Shown: positions 1-11,234, numbered from the stretch's first letter. The stretch is 64,000 nucleotides of DNA from Solea solea (GCF_958295425.1 NC_081139.1:25278888-25342887); one strand, 5' to 3'. Numbers and translations: made by a program. Notes: generated by a model from the letters alone, not told the origin.

Positions 1-204
1 GTACATGCTGTATTAGCACATTATAATGGAATTGGGACACCCTGCCACTCTCATTTATAGGGAGCACATGTTGTTTGATCATCACCCAGCGTGAGGAGCT
101 GTACACAGGTTTGCAAGGAATAAATCTCCCCCTGTGCATCAGGAGTCAAAAAAAATAATTGTGTATCAACAACAACTGCCTTCATTTGAAAAGTTAATTC
201 ATAT

Positions 205-300
205 GTTATGTCGATCAATCAATCAAACTAACTTTATTTATAGAGCAATTTTCATACAAGGCAATGCAACTCAGTGCTTCACAGGATAAAAATATAATCA
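205..300. repeat. Teleost interspersed repeat tail (ATCA-rich, 'CTTTATTTATAGAGCA' type)
   Basis: An (ATCA)n-like start is followed by a motif close to AACTTTATTTATAGAGCA and then CAGTGCTTCACAG. This layout is the familiar 3' tail, in reverse, of retroposons found in very many teleost loci. The exact family cannot be assigned by eye. Confidence 0.55.
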
Positions 301-317
301 AGGAAAACAAAGCACCA

Positions 318-341
318 CCATCATCATCATCATCATCATCA
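318..341. repeat. (CAT)n microsatellite
   Basis: About eight uninterrupted CAT triplets, with no coding context. Confidence 0.9.
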
Positions 342-1089
342 ACAACCATCTCAGACGATATATGACTGGCTTTATGGATTAAAACAGCGATGGGGAAGTG
401 AGGAAACAGTGGAGACTAAAATACTAATGCTAAAAGAAAAGAAAAAATACAGATTTACAGAAATGACAGTACATTAGCAAGTACTCAAAATGGAACTGCG
501 TTAAATCAGATCTATCGCAACCTAAAAGAACTGAAACCAACTGCAAATGCTGCTGAATTCCCTCTTATATAATAACAGACATCTCCATTATCCAACATTT
601 ATTCAACATGAGACACTGACACATGCACTGTGCACACGCTGCAGGTAAAACACCAAAGTCACAAAATAACACGTTTAAACTTACCGACGGAGGAAGACGT
701 CGATCAACAACTCTTATTGTCTTATTTTGAACTTTTGGAAGAAACTTTGTGTGGCATGTGCGATAGTGCTGTATTCTGGAATGTTTTTAACCTGAAAACG
801 TGCATCTATTTTGGAGTTTTTGGTGTCTTGGCCTATTTGTCACGCGTAGCACGCACACGGTTCACTGCAAAAAAAGACAGGAAAAGGATCTGCTGACATT
901 CAAACAGCACGACTACATAAAAGCAACACCTCTCACATTAGTTTAGGCTGAATGTGACGACATGAAAAACACATATATTATATATGAGTAGCAGTAATTA
1001 ATCAGGTTTACTACTCACAAGTAAACAACAATCAGTAAGTCAACAAAAATCATGTGACGTTTTCTGCCAGAGATAAATTAGAAACTGTA

Positions 1090-1750
1090 GTGGTCACATG
1101 CGAGTGAGGAGACTACGGTCTTTTGGAGTGCAGGGAAAACTCCATAAGACCTTCTATGACTCAGTCATGGCATCAGCCCTCTTTTATGGAGTGGTCTGCT
1201 GGGGCATTAGTATCACAGCAGCGGACAGGAAGAGGCCGGACAGACTGATTAAAGAAGCCAGCTCTGTCCTTGGATGTCCCCTTGACCGAGTGGAGGTGGT
1301 GGCAGAGAGGAGAATGACTTCCAAGCTATCATCTCTGCAGGACACCGTCACAGCACTGGGCAGCTCTGGGCAGCTCGTTCAGTAACAGAATGAAACATCC
1401 TAAATGTCTGAAGGAGTGTTATCGCAGGTGGTTCCTCCCTGCAGCTGTTAGACTGTACGACAAACACTGCTCTCAGCAGACCACACATAACCAGACTCCT
1501 CATTCCCCCCTACCACGTGCAATATACTGTAATTTTACACAAGTGCAGTATACTTACTATAATGTCAATCCCATACTGTGTATATTCTGCAAACTGTCTA
1601 TATTGTACATTATACATTCTATTTTAACTTTTTATATAGTCTTAGTGTTTTGTAATGCATGTGTATTATTTATTATCTTTATCTTTTCTGTCTTTGCTGC
1701 TGTAACAATGAAAATTTCCCCACTGTGAGACAAATCTTTATCTTTATCTT
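1090..1750 (+). mobile_element. 5'-truncated, frameshifted non-LTR (L2-like) retrotransposon, 3' end
   Basis: The conceptual protein from 1098 is the extreme C-terminal part of a teleost LINE ORF2. It contains the hallmark segments LRSFGV, FYDSVMASALFYGVVCWG, VLGCPLD and VVAERR, and continues in another frame as RRWFLPAAVRLYD. These match the tail downstream of the reverse transcriptase palm in L2/CR1-clade elements. The copy lacks the endonuclease and the RT catalytic core. The frame shifts at 1357-1376, where the 10-mer TGGGCAGCTC is present twice in tandem; one copy would keep the frame. The element ends in a simple CTTTAT-rich tail near 1735-1752, as L2-type elements do. It is a dead insertion with no host function implied. 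The family assignment is from remembered protein motifs. Confidence 0.85.
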
Positions 1751-1752
1751 AT

Positions 1753-2283
1753 ATATCTTCTATAAATAGGTCCAACCATTGTAATTAAGTGAGGTTTTCC
1801 TATGTTTCCTGAGCTGTTTGTTACACATTCCTGTCTATACTGATATGTATGATGATGCATGAGAAGAGGCAGAACTGTACTCTCTTTCTTGGGTTTCAAA
1901 TGTGTTGGAATAAAAACACCATCTGACTTAAAAAAAGGCCCCCCTCATTGGTCTTTATTTATTTATTAAGGCAAAGGGTGTCAGCATCTGTGACTGAAGT
2001 TCATGATTCATTCATTTCATTAATTCATGATAACATATTGCTGAAGGCAGGGAATATAGCATTAGAGATGACAGCAAACAGAATATTTTTTCCCATAAAA
2101 ACCATGATTCACTTTGATCAGAGTACAAAGGGAGTGCGACAGTCATCATTTTTGAAGGTGTTGAAAGTGAACATTTCTATTATTGTGACATGAAAAAAGG
2201 GGATAACTACCTTCTAAACTGCAATCTATTTTAGGATCTGTGCTTTTATTTTGGTAAACTGCCAAAGCTACGGTGGCTGAGAA
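1753..2283. other. Intergenic DNA, nothing recognised
   Basis: AT-rich sequence between the LINE remnant and the minisatellite. No domain, RNA gene or obvious repeat was seen apart from short TTTATT runs near 1955. Confidence 0.5.
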
Positions 2284-2602
2284 GTGCAAATCACAACGCA
2301 ATTAAGATAAATCACAACGACATTAAGATAAATCACAACGCAATTAAGATAAATCACAACGCAATTAAGAGAAATCACAACAACATTAAGAGAAATCACA
2401 ACGCAATTAAGATAAATCACAACGCAATTAAGATAAATCACAACAACATTAAGAGAAATCACAACGACATTAAGAGAAATCACAACGACATGAAGAGAAA
2501 TCATAACGACAATACGAGAAATCACAACAACAATACGAGAAATCACAACGACATTAAGAGAAATCACAACGACATTAAGAGAAATCACAACGACATTAAC
2601 TT
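2284..2602. repeat. 21-bp minisatellite, about 15 copies
   Basis: The unit is approximately AAATCACAACGNAATTAAGA plus one base, repeated with about 21-bp periodicity. Variants have CGCAAT, CGACAT and CAACAT at the variable middle, plus a few units ending AATACGAG. Because 21 is divisible by three, the minus strand stays open for about 124 codons and encodes a VVVISLN-like heptad. That open frame is a by-product of the repeat, not a gene. Confidence 0.92.
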
Positions 2603-3395
2603 CAACCGGTAGAGACGGGACGAACGAGCCGGTACTTATCACTCATGATCATATTCTTAGGAACAATAACAACATGTTAAAAGTAGTTTTTATAACTCCA
2701 GATTTCACTCAACCTGTTTATCTTCAACTTGAATTCATGTGTTCATTACATTTATCAGTAACTTTATGAACAGATAGCAGTCTTGTATAAAGTACTTGAA
2801 AGCAATGCTTGAGTAAAAGTACAAGTATCATAGCAGAAAATGTCTGAGTGTGTGTGTATGCTAAAGGAGATAAGAAAATGAAGCAGTGAAGATACTGTAG
2901 GTGCCCTTTTCATTTTCACCCCTGCCCTTCCAAATGTCTGTGCACGTCACTGTCAGTACCTCATACAACCACACTTTAAAAAATATGAACTATCTCTGTT
3001 CACAAGACTCCCTGCAAAGGAAGCAAAGTGAAGACAACACACACACGCACACACACGCATGTGCAGCAGCTTGGGGAACAGTTATCAGACTGGGATCCAC
3101 AGATCAAAGAGTGGACTCCCGTTGAGGTCTGTGGTCCCAAGGAACATAAGCCGCTGTGTCCAGAGTCTGCGTCGCATCTCCAGCTAATTAACTAAAATCC
3201 CTTTGACGCCATGTTCTTTGCATTTGTAATGTGCAGCCCTCAGCGTAATATCCGACACACATATTAATTAAGAAGTGCATGTGTGTTTGTCTAACGAGAC
3301 ACCCCAGTGTTTTCAGCGCAAATACATTTGTAAGCACTTTGGAACATGATGAGAGCGGCACAGCACAGAGGGAAAGGAATTTCTAAAAACACGGG
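2603..3395. other. Intergenic DNA
   Basis: No gene seen. It contains a short ACAC-rich patch near 3038-3058 and otherwise unremarkable sequence. Confidence 0.5.
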
Positions 3396-3655
3396 CGAAT
3401 CTTATTCATTCATTGTCGACAGCTTCATCCTCCACATGAGGGCTGTGGGGAGCTGGAGCCGATCCCAGCTGACACAGGGCAAAAGGCGGGGTGCACCCTG
3501 GACAGGTCACCAGTCCACCGCAGGGCAAACACACACAGACACTGACTGGTCCATTTCTAATGTCCAGTTAACCTGTGCATGTTTTTGGAGACCGGAGAAC
3601 TCGGAGAAAACCCACGCAGATATGCGGAGAACATGCAAACTCCACACAGACTGAG
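3395..3655 (+). repeat. Teleost dispersed repeat ('CATGAGGG...GCTGGAGC...ATGCAAACTCCACACAG' type)
   Basis: The block contains, in order, TCATCCTCCACATGAGGG, GAGCTGGAGCCGATCCCAGC, CACCCTGGACAGGTCACCAG, AACCCACGCAGA and ACATGCAAACTCCACACAG. These words recur in the same order at innumerable teleost loci, and partial copies are seen in this window at 7670-7760 (-), 12835-12965 (+), 15010-15125 (-) and 18320-18355 (+). It is non-coding. I recognise the repeat but not its Repbase name. Confidence 0.8.
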
Positions 3656-4001
3656 TGTAAACTTAAATTAAAAATGTTTCTTTTAACACTGATCAGCACA
3701 CGCCGTTCAGTCCTCACACACACACACTGCAGCACATATGCAGGCACAGCTGTTTCAGTTGCCCTTCAGTGCAGCCTTTCAATCTCAGCACTCACTGGAG
3801 TGTGGAAGATGCTTGAATTATAAATCAAGGGGTTTAAAACAGCTTTGTAGTTTAGCACGCCGTCATGTTTGGTGTCCTTAATTATTAATGACTTGTTTTT
3901 TACCAGAGTGGACCGTGTCCGGTTTTTTTTACTGTGTCTCTGTCCCTGTTCATACCTGGGTTTAACATGCAGCCCCTCGTTCATCTCAAGCGACCACTTG
4001 T

Positions 4002-4046
4002 GATTAGATTAGATTAGATTAGATTAGATTAGATTAGATTAGATAG
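4002..4046. repeat. (GATTA)n pentanucleotide array
   Basis: About nine tandem copies of a 5-bp unit (GATTA). Confidence 0.95.
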
Positions 4047-4714
4047 GATACAGAACTACGTCGTTTTGGTTCAAAAAGAATAAATGTTTGTGGTGTTTTT
4101 CATCCAAATTACGAGAGAATCCTTGGGTCACATGCGGAGCTGGAACCAATCCCGGATGGTGTTGAGGCGAGAGGAGTGCTCCACCCTGGATGAGATGATG
4201 ATGATAATTGCTATTAATGATACCATTCTCAAATACACCTGTTCCTCGTCTGTCTCTCCTCTATTTTCTCCTCTCCTCTCCACCCTCTCTCCTCTCTTCA
4301 ACCCCACATGGTTGTGTACACTTGGTTCTGCCAAAAAATCGGGATCTTTTTTTTCCTCTCCACTGTCGCCAAGTGCTTGCTCATTGTGTTCCTGTTACAG
4401 GTCTCAATAATAAATGTAAGATCCCGAGGAACATAAGCTGCTGCGGACCTTACTGTGTGCCTTGAGATAATGAATGAACTGAACTGAATTGGTACTATAA
4501 AAATCAAACAGTCAGTGTGTGTGAGAGACATGAGACAGACGCTAAAATTGGATTGTAGTCATTTGAAATTGTAAAAGTAAAAAATAAAACGGAAAATCAA
4601 TATGTGGTGATCCATGCTGATATTGTGGTGAGCAACAGAAAATAAATCAATAGCATGGGAGACACAGAGACGTGTGGAGGTGTTTTTAGTTGTACTGTGA
4701 AATTGCATAGTGTT

Positions 4715-5080
4715 CAAGAATGCACCGCAGGGTTTACGTTGGTTTCCCACTAGAAAAACAGTACACAGCTGTATGCGACACACAAACGAGTGACTAGTGA
4801 CTTGTAAAGCAGCTGTTTTCAGTGTAACTGAATCATTAGAATTTGTTCAGTTCTCCGTCCGACACAGTCACTGGACAGAAACACAGCGGCAGAGTTCGTG
4901 ATGCCGCTCACGATCAGCGGTGCTGTCGTTAAATACACCAGACTCCTCTGTTAAATATGGAGATTTGAAACATTTCCCTGGTAATTGTCGGAGATTCTTG
5001 TGTCCTGTGATGACACTCTGACCAATTAGTGGTGAGCAGTCTGGCGACGTCGCGCATACTATCACCTCAGCTTGCAAATG
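4715..5080. repeat. Dispersed repeat, copy A (related to 8800-9300)
   Basis: The segment GACTTGTAAAGCAG...TTTTCAGTGTAACTGAATCA through GTCACTGGAC, GATGCCGCTC, GATCAGCGGTGCTGT, ACATTTCCCTGGTAATTGT and GACACTCTGACCAAT matches 8930-9300 closely in the same order and orientation. Copy A is shorter than the 8800 copy and lacks several internal stretches. It is a non-autonomous DNA-transposon-like repeat; the superfamily was not established. Confidence 0.8.
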
Positions 5081-7440
5081 AAAGTGAATGATTTAATACT
5101 ACTGTACATGCAGTGTATACATCTGTGAGTGGGTGGTTGTGAATGGATGAATAGACAAGACCATAATGATGATGTGTGACCATTCTCTGTAATTAGGGCC
5201 AAAATATTTGAATTCCAAAGTGAATTCTTCTTTTCTTCAGTGTTGTGCTACATTCTTGCTAATGAATAAATGTGTTTGAAGTTTATCTAAAAACCTTTGA
5301 ACTTTGGGACAATGATAGCCAGAGTATAATCTCCTCGTCTTCTGGCAGACACAAATGTTAATAAAGTTTTTCACAGGCTGTCACAACGAGGCAGGATTTA
5401 TCATCTCTCCATCATTCTTTGCAGAAAACAACAACATAGACCTCTGTTGCTCGTCTCAGCCCTCCAGCCATCTCTCAGTGGCTGCCCTGAAACAGCACTG
5501 TAAGCAGACTAAAGACAAGTGGGAGGATGTGATAGCATTTCTCTCTTCCCCCTGTGAGGAGTAAAATGATGAATTGTGTAAATTCCACTTTGGCATCTCA
5601 TATTAAAAAAAAGCCAGAGATTACTCCAGCAACGCAAAAGACAGGAAAAGAGCTGATGCAGACAGAGCAGAGGAGGGCCCATTAGAGAAATGCTCCTTGT
5701 CTGTCTGTCTGTCTCTCTCTCTTTCCGTATGTCTGTCTGCGTGACACCTCGCCCCTTAATGAGCTGTCTGAAGTCAAACAGGAGAAATAGCAACACAATA
5801 AATTACCAGGCTCATCTCTTCCTGGTTGCCTCCACTCAGATATGGCTGAGTAATCTGTCTAGCCTCGCAACATCCAGAATGAGATTCTGTCAAATTACAA
5901 TCTACAGTCCTCGGGTCCATTTTCATAACTATGTTTGATGTTTCCAATCACACTGGTGACATGTTTTTCTGCACTTAATTAGATTTTGAAATTACAGTAG
6001 AGGACACAAAGAAAAAATACGATTTTTTTCGTGGACTTGGTTTTCTATTCCTATTTGAAAGTGACAAGATAAAATTGTGTATGAGGGTAATTGTGTGGCA
6101 GTGCTGGAAGTGGAGCTGGAGAGAGAGAAGGTATTTTGCAGTAAATGAGCTGATACTCTATTCCAATTTCATTCTGTTTAAAATGCAGGCTATGAACCCT
6201 CGTCCTCTGACATGGCAAAACTCATTAAGATAGCGCAAAAATAATCCACTTGAGGATGAAAGCTAATTCTTCAGATCCTTTTTTCCTCTTAAGAGATGTA
6301 GAGACAAACTGAAATTGGGGGGCACAGCGACTTGAAGGTGGATCGTTTTCCCGGCTCTTATCATAACATATTTACTCCAGACTAAAAAGGAGAAATAAAA
6401 GGGCATAACCTTAACCTACCTTTGAACCACTGATAGAAGGCCGAACCTTTGTGTAGCAAACCACAATGTGGACAAAACTGCCAAGACTCGTGTCTATTCC
6501 TGCTCATATAGCACAGCTAACCTTTTATGAAAGGGAGGGGGTCGGTGTGGACAGAGGAGCAGAGGGAAACTAAGTGGGAGCAAAAATAGGAGGAGAGAGG
6601 CTCTGGGCCGGCAATGGGCAGACATCCATTAACCAAGCACTCACCATGGGATATGGCATTTACCAAGAACAGCCAAATGCCATGGCAATTAATCAGGGCT
6701 TTGAATGCCAGCTGTATCAATACCCCTTACACACAGTCACGGGGAAGCCACATACACGTGCACACAGACCTCAGAATAGGGAACAACACCGTGTAGATTA
6801 AGTACTATGTCTTGTGTCTAACTTGAATATTATTTCCGTCTCAAATTAGGACACACACAGAGAGAAATGGAATGAATGCATCACTTCCACGTTCACAGTG
6901 AAAGGCCTGGGAGATGGCACACATTTAACTCTGCGGGGAGTTGCAAATTGCTTTTGAATAACCAAGGTCTAATTGACAGGAAAAGAATGGGCTGTCACTT
7001 TGCTCGTGCATCTGTCATTAACACTTTGTTTATTTTGTACGTGCTCCAAGGCATTATTGTTCCGCTGGCCTCAGTCCCTCCCCAGTGTCGCGAGTACGTT
7101 TTAAAAATGGTTGCGAGCAGAATGTTGTGAGCTTTACAACACTCCCCGAGGAGGACAAAACACATGAACAATTGGCTCATTAGAAGCAGAAACACTTCAA
7201 TCCACAATATGGCTGAAAGTCAGCGTGTGAGGAGCACAGATGGATAGCAATGACTGTCACAACAAGGGGAAGCAACCTTATGAACAACAGCCAACATGCT
7301 CAAGGTGCACACGCAGAATCTACTGAGAATGTTTGAAAATGTGAGGATGCAGAGAAGCAAAGTGTTGCAACATGCATTATCCTATTCTAATTTGTGCTAC
7401 TTACAACAGTGAGTTTACAATACTCATATAATATTCATTA
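5081..7440. other. Low-repeat intergenic block, possible conserved non-coding DNA
   Basis: About 2.3 kb with few recognisable transposon words apart from short CT and TGTC runs near 5700-5720. Reading frames are short and lack domains. The subsegment near 6610-6760 and that near 6890-7130 have the even composition and TAATT/ATTA words often seen in vertebrate developmental enhancers. That is only an impression; no alignment was possible. Confidence 0.3.
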
Positions 7441-7447
7441 TAAAGAT

Positions 7448-7642
7448 ACAAAGATATTCTCAAAAGCCTGGCATTGCAAGTGTCGTGCCAGTTCTCGCCG
7501 ACAGGATTTGTATCCAGCATTCAGCGAGGCTGCTGCAGGGTTATGTTACTACCTGTAAAGTAAGCTGGCTCTTAATATTCTGTTGAAATGCTCTCGCTAA
7601 TAATGATTCCTTGCAATGCCAGGCTTTTGACAATATCTTTGT
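7448..7642. repeat. 33-bp near-perfect inverted repeat with 129-bp spacer
   Basis: The arms are 7448-7480 and 7610-7642 and are reverse complements at 32 of 33 positions. The arm core is AAAGCCTGGCATTGCAAG and its complement. The spacer is not self-complementary, and the similarity stops at both ends of the arms. There is no obvious target-site duplication, so transposon identity is not shown. It could fold into a long stem on either strand. Confidence 0.9.
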
Positions 7643-7664
7643 AACTCATTCCCAACCCTGTTGG

Positions 7665-7775
7665 CCTGTGATGGACTGGGAACTGTCCAGGGTGTGACCA
7701 CGCCACAGCTCCCCCCACGACCCTCATGTGGAGGATAAAGCGGTAAATTGGTAGAAGACGGATGGATGGATATTA
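7665..7775 (-). repeat. Partial copy of the 3395-3655 repeat family
   Basis: Read on the minus strand, it carries CATCCATCCGTCTTCTACC, CTTTATCCTCCACATGAGGG and a CCCTGGACAG-like end. This is the opening half of the family seen at 3395. Confidence 0.75.
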
Positions 7776-7936
7776 TACCTATTTTGTGGGAACTAATTGG
7801 TATTTTGTGGCCACGAATCAGAGGGTTTTTTTTCCCATGTCATGTCTGAGGCTCTGTAAAATATATTTCTTAATGTAAAAGATTACAAGTTTACTCTTGC
7901 TACAGCCATACAATTACATGTTCAATAATACATTTC

Positions 7937-7986
<50 letters not shown>

Positions 7987-7990
7987 TAAT
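7937..7990. repeat. (AAT)n microsatellite
   Basis: About 17 AAT/ATA triplets in tandem with a single slip near 7981. Confidence 0.95.
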
Positions 7991-8795
7991 TACATTGTCC
8001 TGTTATATTAGAAAATCTTGAGTATTTAAGAACTTTAAAGGGAAAGTTCAGTTTTGTGTAATTAAGTCTACAATGTCTTAGGAATCCATTAATCTTGCTG
8101 TTGTTAATCAGCCTTTTCTCACTGGAAACGGAGGTTTGTGTGACTTTGAAAACCAACCGTTCTTGCACCAAAATCCTCAAAGAAAATCACAGTGCAGAGG
8201 TTTACTGTTTATCAACTGCATTCCAAAAAAAACGGAACTATCCCTTATACTATTTATAGTGTCCTATGATTGGTATATATGGTTATGCCAACTTTATGAA
8301 TATAATGATTTTGTATATTGTTGGTGTGAAACACTATCTACAAATCAACTGTACATGAAAACTGACGTTATAATGAAAACTGGCTCAAAACGGACCAACA
8401 GTAATAACAATAATATTACATTAGGTTATATTTATCACATTAAAATATAAATTCAACATTTAATAATATATAAGCTTTTTTCAAAAAATGTTTTTTTTGT
8501 TGTTGTGAACTGCACATATATCTTTTACTAAAGAGGATTAGGGCCAATGTAAAAAAAATATTATAATTGGAAAACAGCCTATCTATGCACACTGAAGTCT
8601 CTTAAGTACCTGCTTTATCTCAGTATAGCCTTTTCTGACTGTAAACCATTTACTCTCCCACACCAAAATCCATGGAGAAAGTCAGTATTTTTTTATCTTG
8701 CATGGGGCAGGAGACGTGTTGCTCTAATCCTGATTTTTTTGACGAATGATTTTGTTTGTATAACTAAAGTAGATCTAAGATACAGAATTCAACAA
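7991..8795. other. AT-rich intergenic DNA
   Basis: No gene seen. The words CTTTAAAGGGAAAGTTCAGTT near 8033-8053 recur in reverse near 19998-20016 (CTGAACTATCCCTTTAA). This suggests a shared dispersed repeat boundary. Confidence 0.4.
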
Positions 8796-8799
8796 CAAA

Positions 8800-9505
8800 A
8801 GCCCCTTTTCCACTTATGGTCCCAGGCACGGCACAGCAAGGTTTAGGTTGGTTTTCCACTACAAAATAGTACCTACTCAACGTGGGCGGAGCCATCACTG
8901 CACAGCTGCATGTAACTGGGGTTTACACACAAACGACTTGTAAAGCAGTGGTTTTCAGTCTAACTGAATCACTAGAATCAGTTCATTAAAAATATTAGTT
9001 CAGTTCTTCCTCCATGACCGGAGCACAGACTCCGTCTGACACAGTCACTGGACTAAAATACAGTGGCAGGGTTTGTGATGCCGCTCTCGATCAGCAGTGC
9101 TGTTGCAAAAACACCAGACTCTTCTGTTAAATATTGAGATTTTAGACATTTCCCTGGTAATTGTTGGAGTTTAACCCACATTTTTAGGATTGTTAAGTCT
9201 TTTTAACTGATCTACAGTTCAGCACTGTTCGGCTTGATTCTTGTGTCGGGCGTCTCTTCCTGTGACGACACTCTGACCAATCAGAGGTTGGCAGTCTGGC
9301 GACGTCACGCATAGTATCACTTCAGCTCGCTTGGAACCTCGCCAGAGCAGGTACTAAAAAAAGTGGAAACGCAACTTAACCGTGCAGTGCAGAGGCAGGG
9401 CAAGTCGAGTCGAGTTGAGCCTGTTTACATGGGCCAAAAGTCACAAAATAACATTTTAAAACTTAATGGTGGAGGCATCAGTGGATCAACAGCCCCTGTA
9501 TGTGT
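8800..9505. mobile_element. Non-autonomous DNA transposon-like repeat, copy B
   Basis: It opens with CCCCTTTTCCACTTATGGT. Near 9355 it carries AAAAAAAGTGGAAACGC, the reverse complement of the opening TTTTCCACT word, so it has inverted terminal-like words. The interior (8930-9300) matches copy A at 4715-5080. The tail at 9432-9500 resembles 640-740. CGGAG, GACGTCACGC and CCAATCAGAGG words are typical of fish MITEs beginning CCTTTTCCA. No transposase is present. Confidence 0.65.
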
Positions 9506-10394
9506 GCAAAATCAACTCCCATCATGTAAATCACAGATTGTCTCTGTAGACTTTCGCGCAGGAAGTTTACAAAGCAAAGCGAGTTTGTGTTGCAGTTTAC
9601 AAAGCAACGCAAACTTCTTGACTACATCTGACTTGGATTTTATCAGGGCCTTTTGATAAATGGCTATAATCTGCTTTTCCTTGTGTCCTCACCGGCAGCA
9701 ATATTTTCAGTGAGCGTGTTTCCCCATGTCTCAAGCTGGGGCTAAAGCCTCTTTCACACTCAAACAAGGCAATCAGAGACTTCACCCAATTCACACAACA
9801 AGCCTCTGTCGGCCTCTGTTGGTCATACTGGCAAGTGCAGAAACACAGACAGACAGACAGACAGAGCCACTAAATACAATACTTCACTCCCACTCTCCGT
9901 GGGGTGAAATAATGAATGGAAGCTATTGCCGTGACTGCCTGAAACAGTGTAAGTGTCCATGTGTGTTCCAGGTAGTACTCATGTTGTGGGGACCGAAATC
10001 TGCAGTCATGGAAACCAGAATGTGTGTGTGTGTGTGTGTCAGAGAAAGCGTGGGAGTATTTTAAGATCTACACCAGACTCAGTTTCTGGCTGGATGTCTT
10101 GAGGCAGACTGGAAGAAGGCTAGAGCAGATTTTTGAGTCTTCTAATGTTTAGTGTTATCTTTTTCCAGGACATATCATTTATTATTCATTCAGTCTATTG
10201 AATCGCCCAACATCTCTCACAGTGTATTAATATCAAATTCAGAGACTTTCATGCAGCCCTGTGTTCGCTCCACAGACAGACACAGTCCGTCTTTCTTTAC
10301 AAATAAGGAAGGAAGTTACAGAAATCAGCCTACTATGATCTTAAGAGCATTTCATGGATTGAAGGAGATGAAAAACATTTATACATATACATAT

Positions 10395-10397
<3 letters not shown>
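9506..10397. other. Intergenic DNA with short simple repeats
   Basis: Contains (CAGA)n near 9848-9869 and (GT)n near 10020-10040. No gene or domain recognised. Confidence 0.5.
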
Positions 10398-10463
<66 letters not shown>

Positions 10464-10525
10464 TACATACATATATATATACACATATACATACATACAT
10501 ATATATATACACATATACATACATA
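10398..10525. repeat. (AT)n followed by ATACAT/ATATAC arrays
   Basis: A pure AT run of about 55 bp is followed by three repeats of an ACACATATACATACATAC-type block. It can form a cruciform or hairpin. The open frames through it are artefacts. Confidence 0.95.
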
Positions 10526-10927
10526 ATAACGCACTACAGCTGGGCCTTCACCTCAGCCTTCATTGCCAAGAAAACAAATAATTGCGGAAAAAAGCAACAG
10601 TATGATGAATTGCAATTCAAGGATGTAAACAAATAGACCATAACATCAATAACATTCCCCGCAACAAGATACATTCTCAACATTAACTTCATAAAACTGG
10701 AGACCATAGTTACATAGTTAAAATTAAATAAACATAGGCTTACTCAGTGCAAACATAACCAAAATCTGGAAATATAAAATGAGGTCACCCCGTGACGCTG
10801 CTGACACCGACATGAGGCTCATTTCATCACCATGGACAGCGCTATGAAATCACAGGCACTACAAACCATACACACATTGACAAGCTGGTAATACAAAGAC
10901 TATTTTTTAAGGTACAATGAAGTGCGG

Positions 10928-10985
10928 TGCGCCCGGCCCCTCCGGGATTCCACCTCGGTCGGCGCGTGCCGGCCCTCACTTTCGG
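10928..10985 (-). pseudogene. Short 28S rRNA-derived fragment (probable)
   Basis: Read on the minus strand, this GC-rich island contains AAAGTGAGGGCCGGC, GACCGAGGTGGAATCCCG and GGGGCCGGGCGCACC in that order. This corresponds to the vertebrate 28S rRNA segment that reads AAAGTGAAGGCCGGC...GAGGTGGGATCCCG...GGGCGCACC. The island contrasts sharply with the AT-rich surroundings. It is far too short to be a functional rRNA gene. It may be a retroposed rRNA piece or part of an rRNA-derived repeat. The match is from memory and needs alignment. Confidence 0.55.
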
Positions 10986-11234
10986 GGAGAGGACCCGCGA
11001 GGGGATCCTTCCGCACATTCTCAGTTTTTTGTATATGTATGTGTTATTTTTCCTTTTCCCTAATAGGAGTGTCAGAGCCACTCAATACACTGTAATGCAG
11101 TGCATATTGTAACGAAACGTCAAACGGATGAAGTACCCAGCACTTTTCAAACCACACTTAAGCTATGGTTATTGTCCCCAGCACTTTTATAAACAAACTG
11201 ACGCCACTGATGTGGCTTACAACATAGGCCTACC

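Larger units (their letters stand above)
1..1089. other. Intergenic DNA at left edge
   Basis: No host gene is supported here. The stretch holds a dispersed-repeat tail near 205-300, a CAT microsatellite near 318-341, and at about 640-740 a segment resembling 9432-9500. Shared words such as AGTCACAAAATAACA followed by a similar GAGG...TCAACA pattern suggest both come from one dispersed transposon family. An 88-codon open frame crosses the second segment but has no recognisable domain, and I read it as repeat-derived. Confidence 0.6.

Noticed and set aside
2284..2602. CRISPR-like regular spacing of repeats
   Set aside because: The units are contiguous with no unique spacers, and the genome is vertebrate.
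2268..2642. 124-codon minus-strand frame encoding a VVVISLN repeat
   Set aside because: It exists only because the 21-bp minisatellite is a multiple of three; there is no promoter, splice or domain support.
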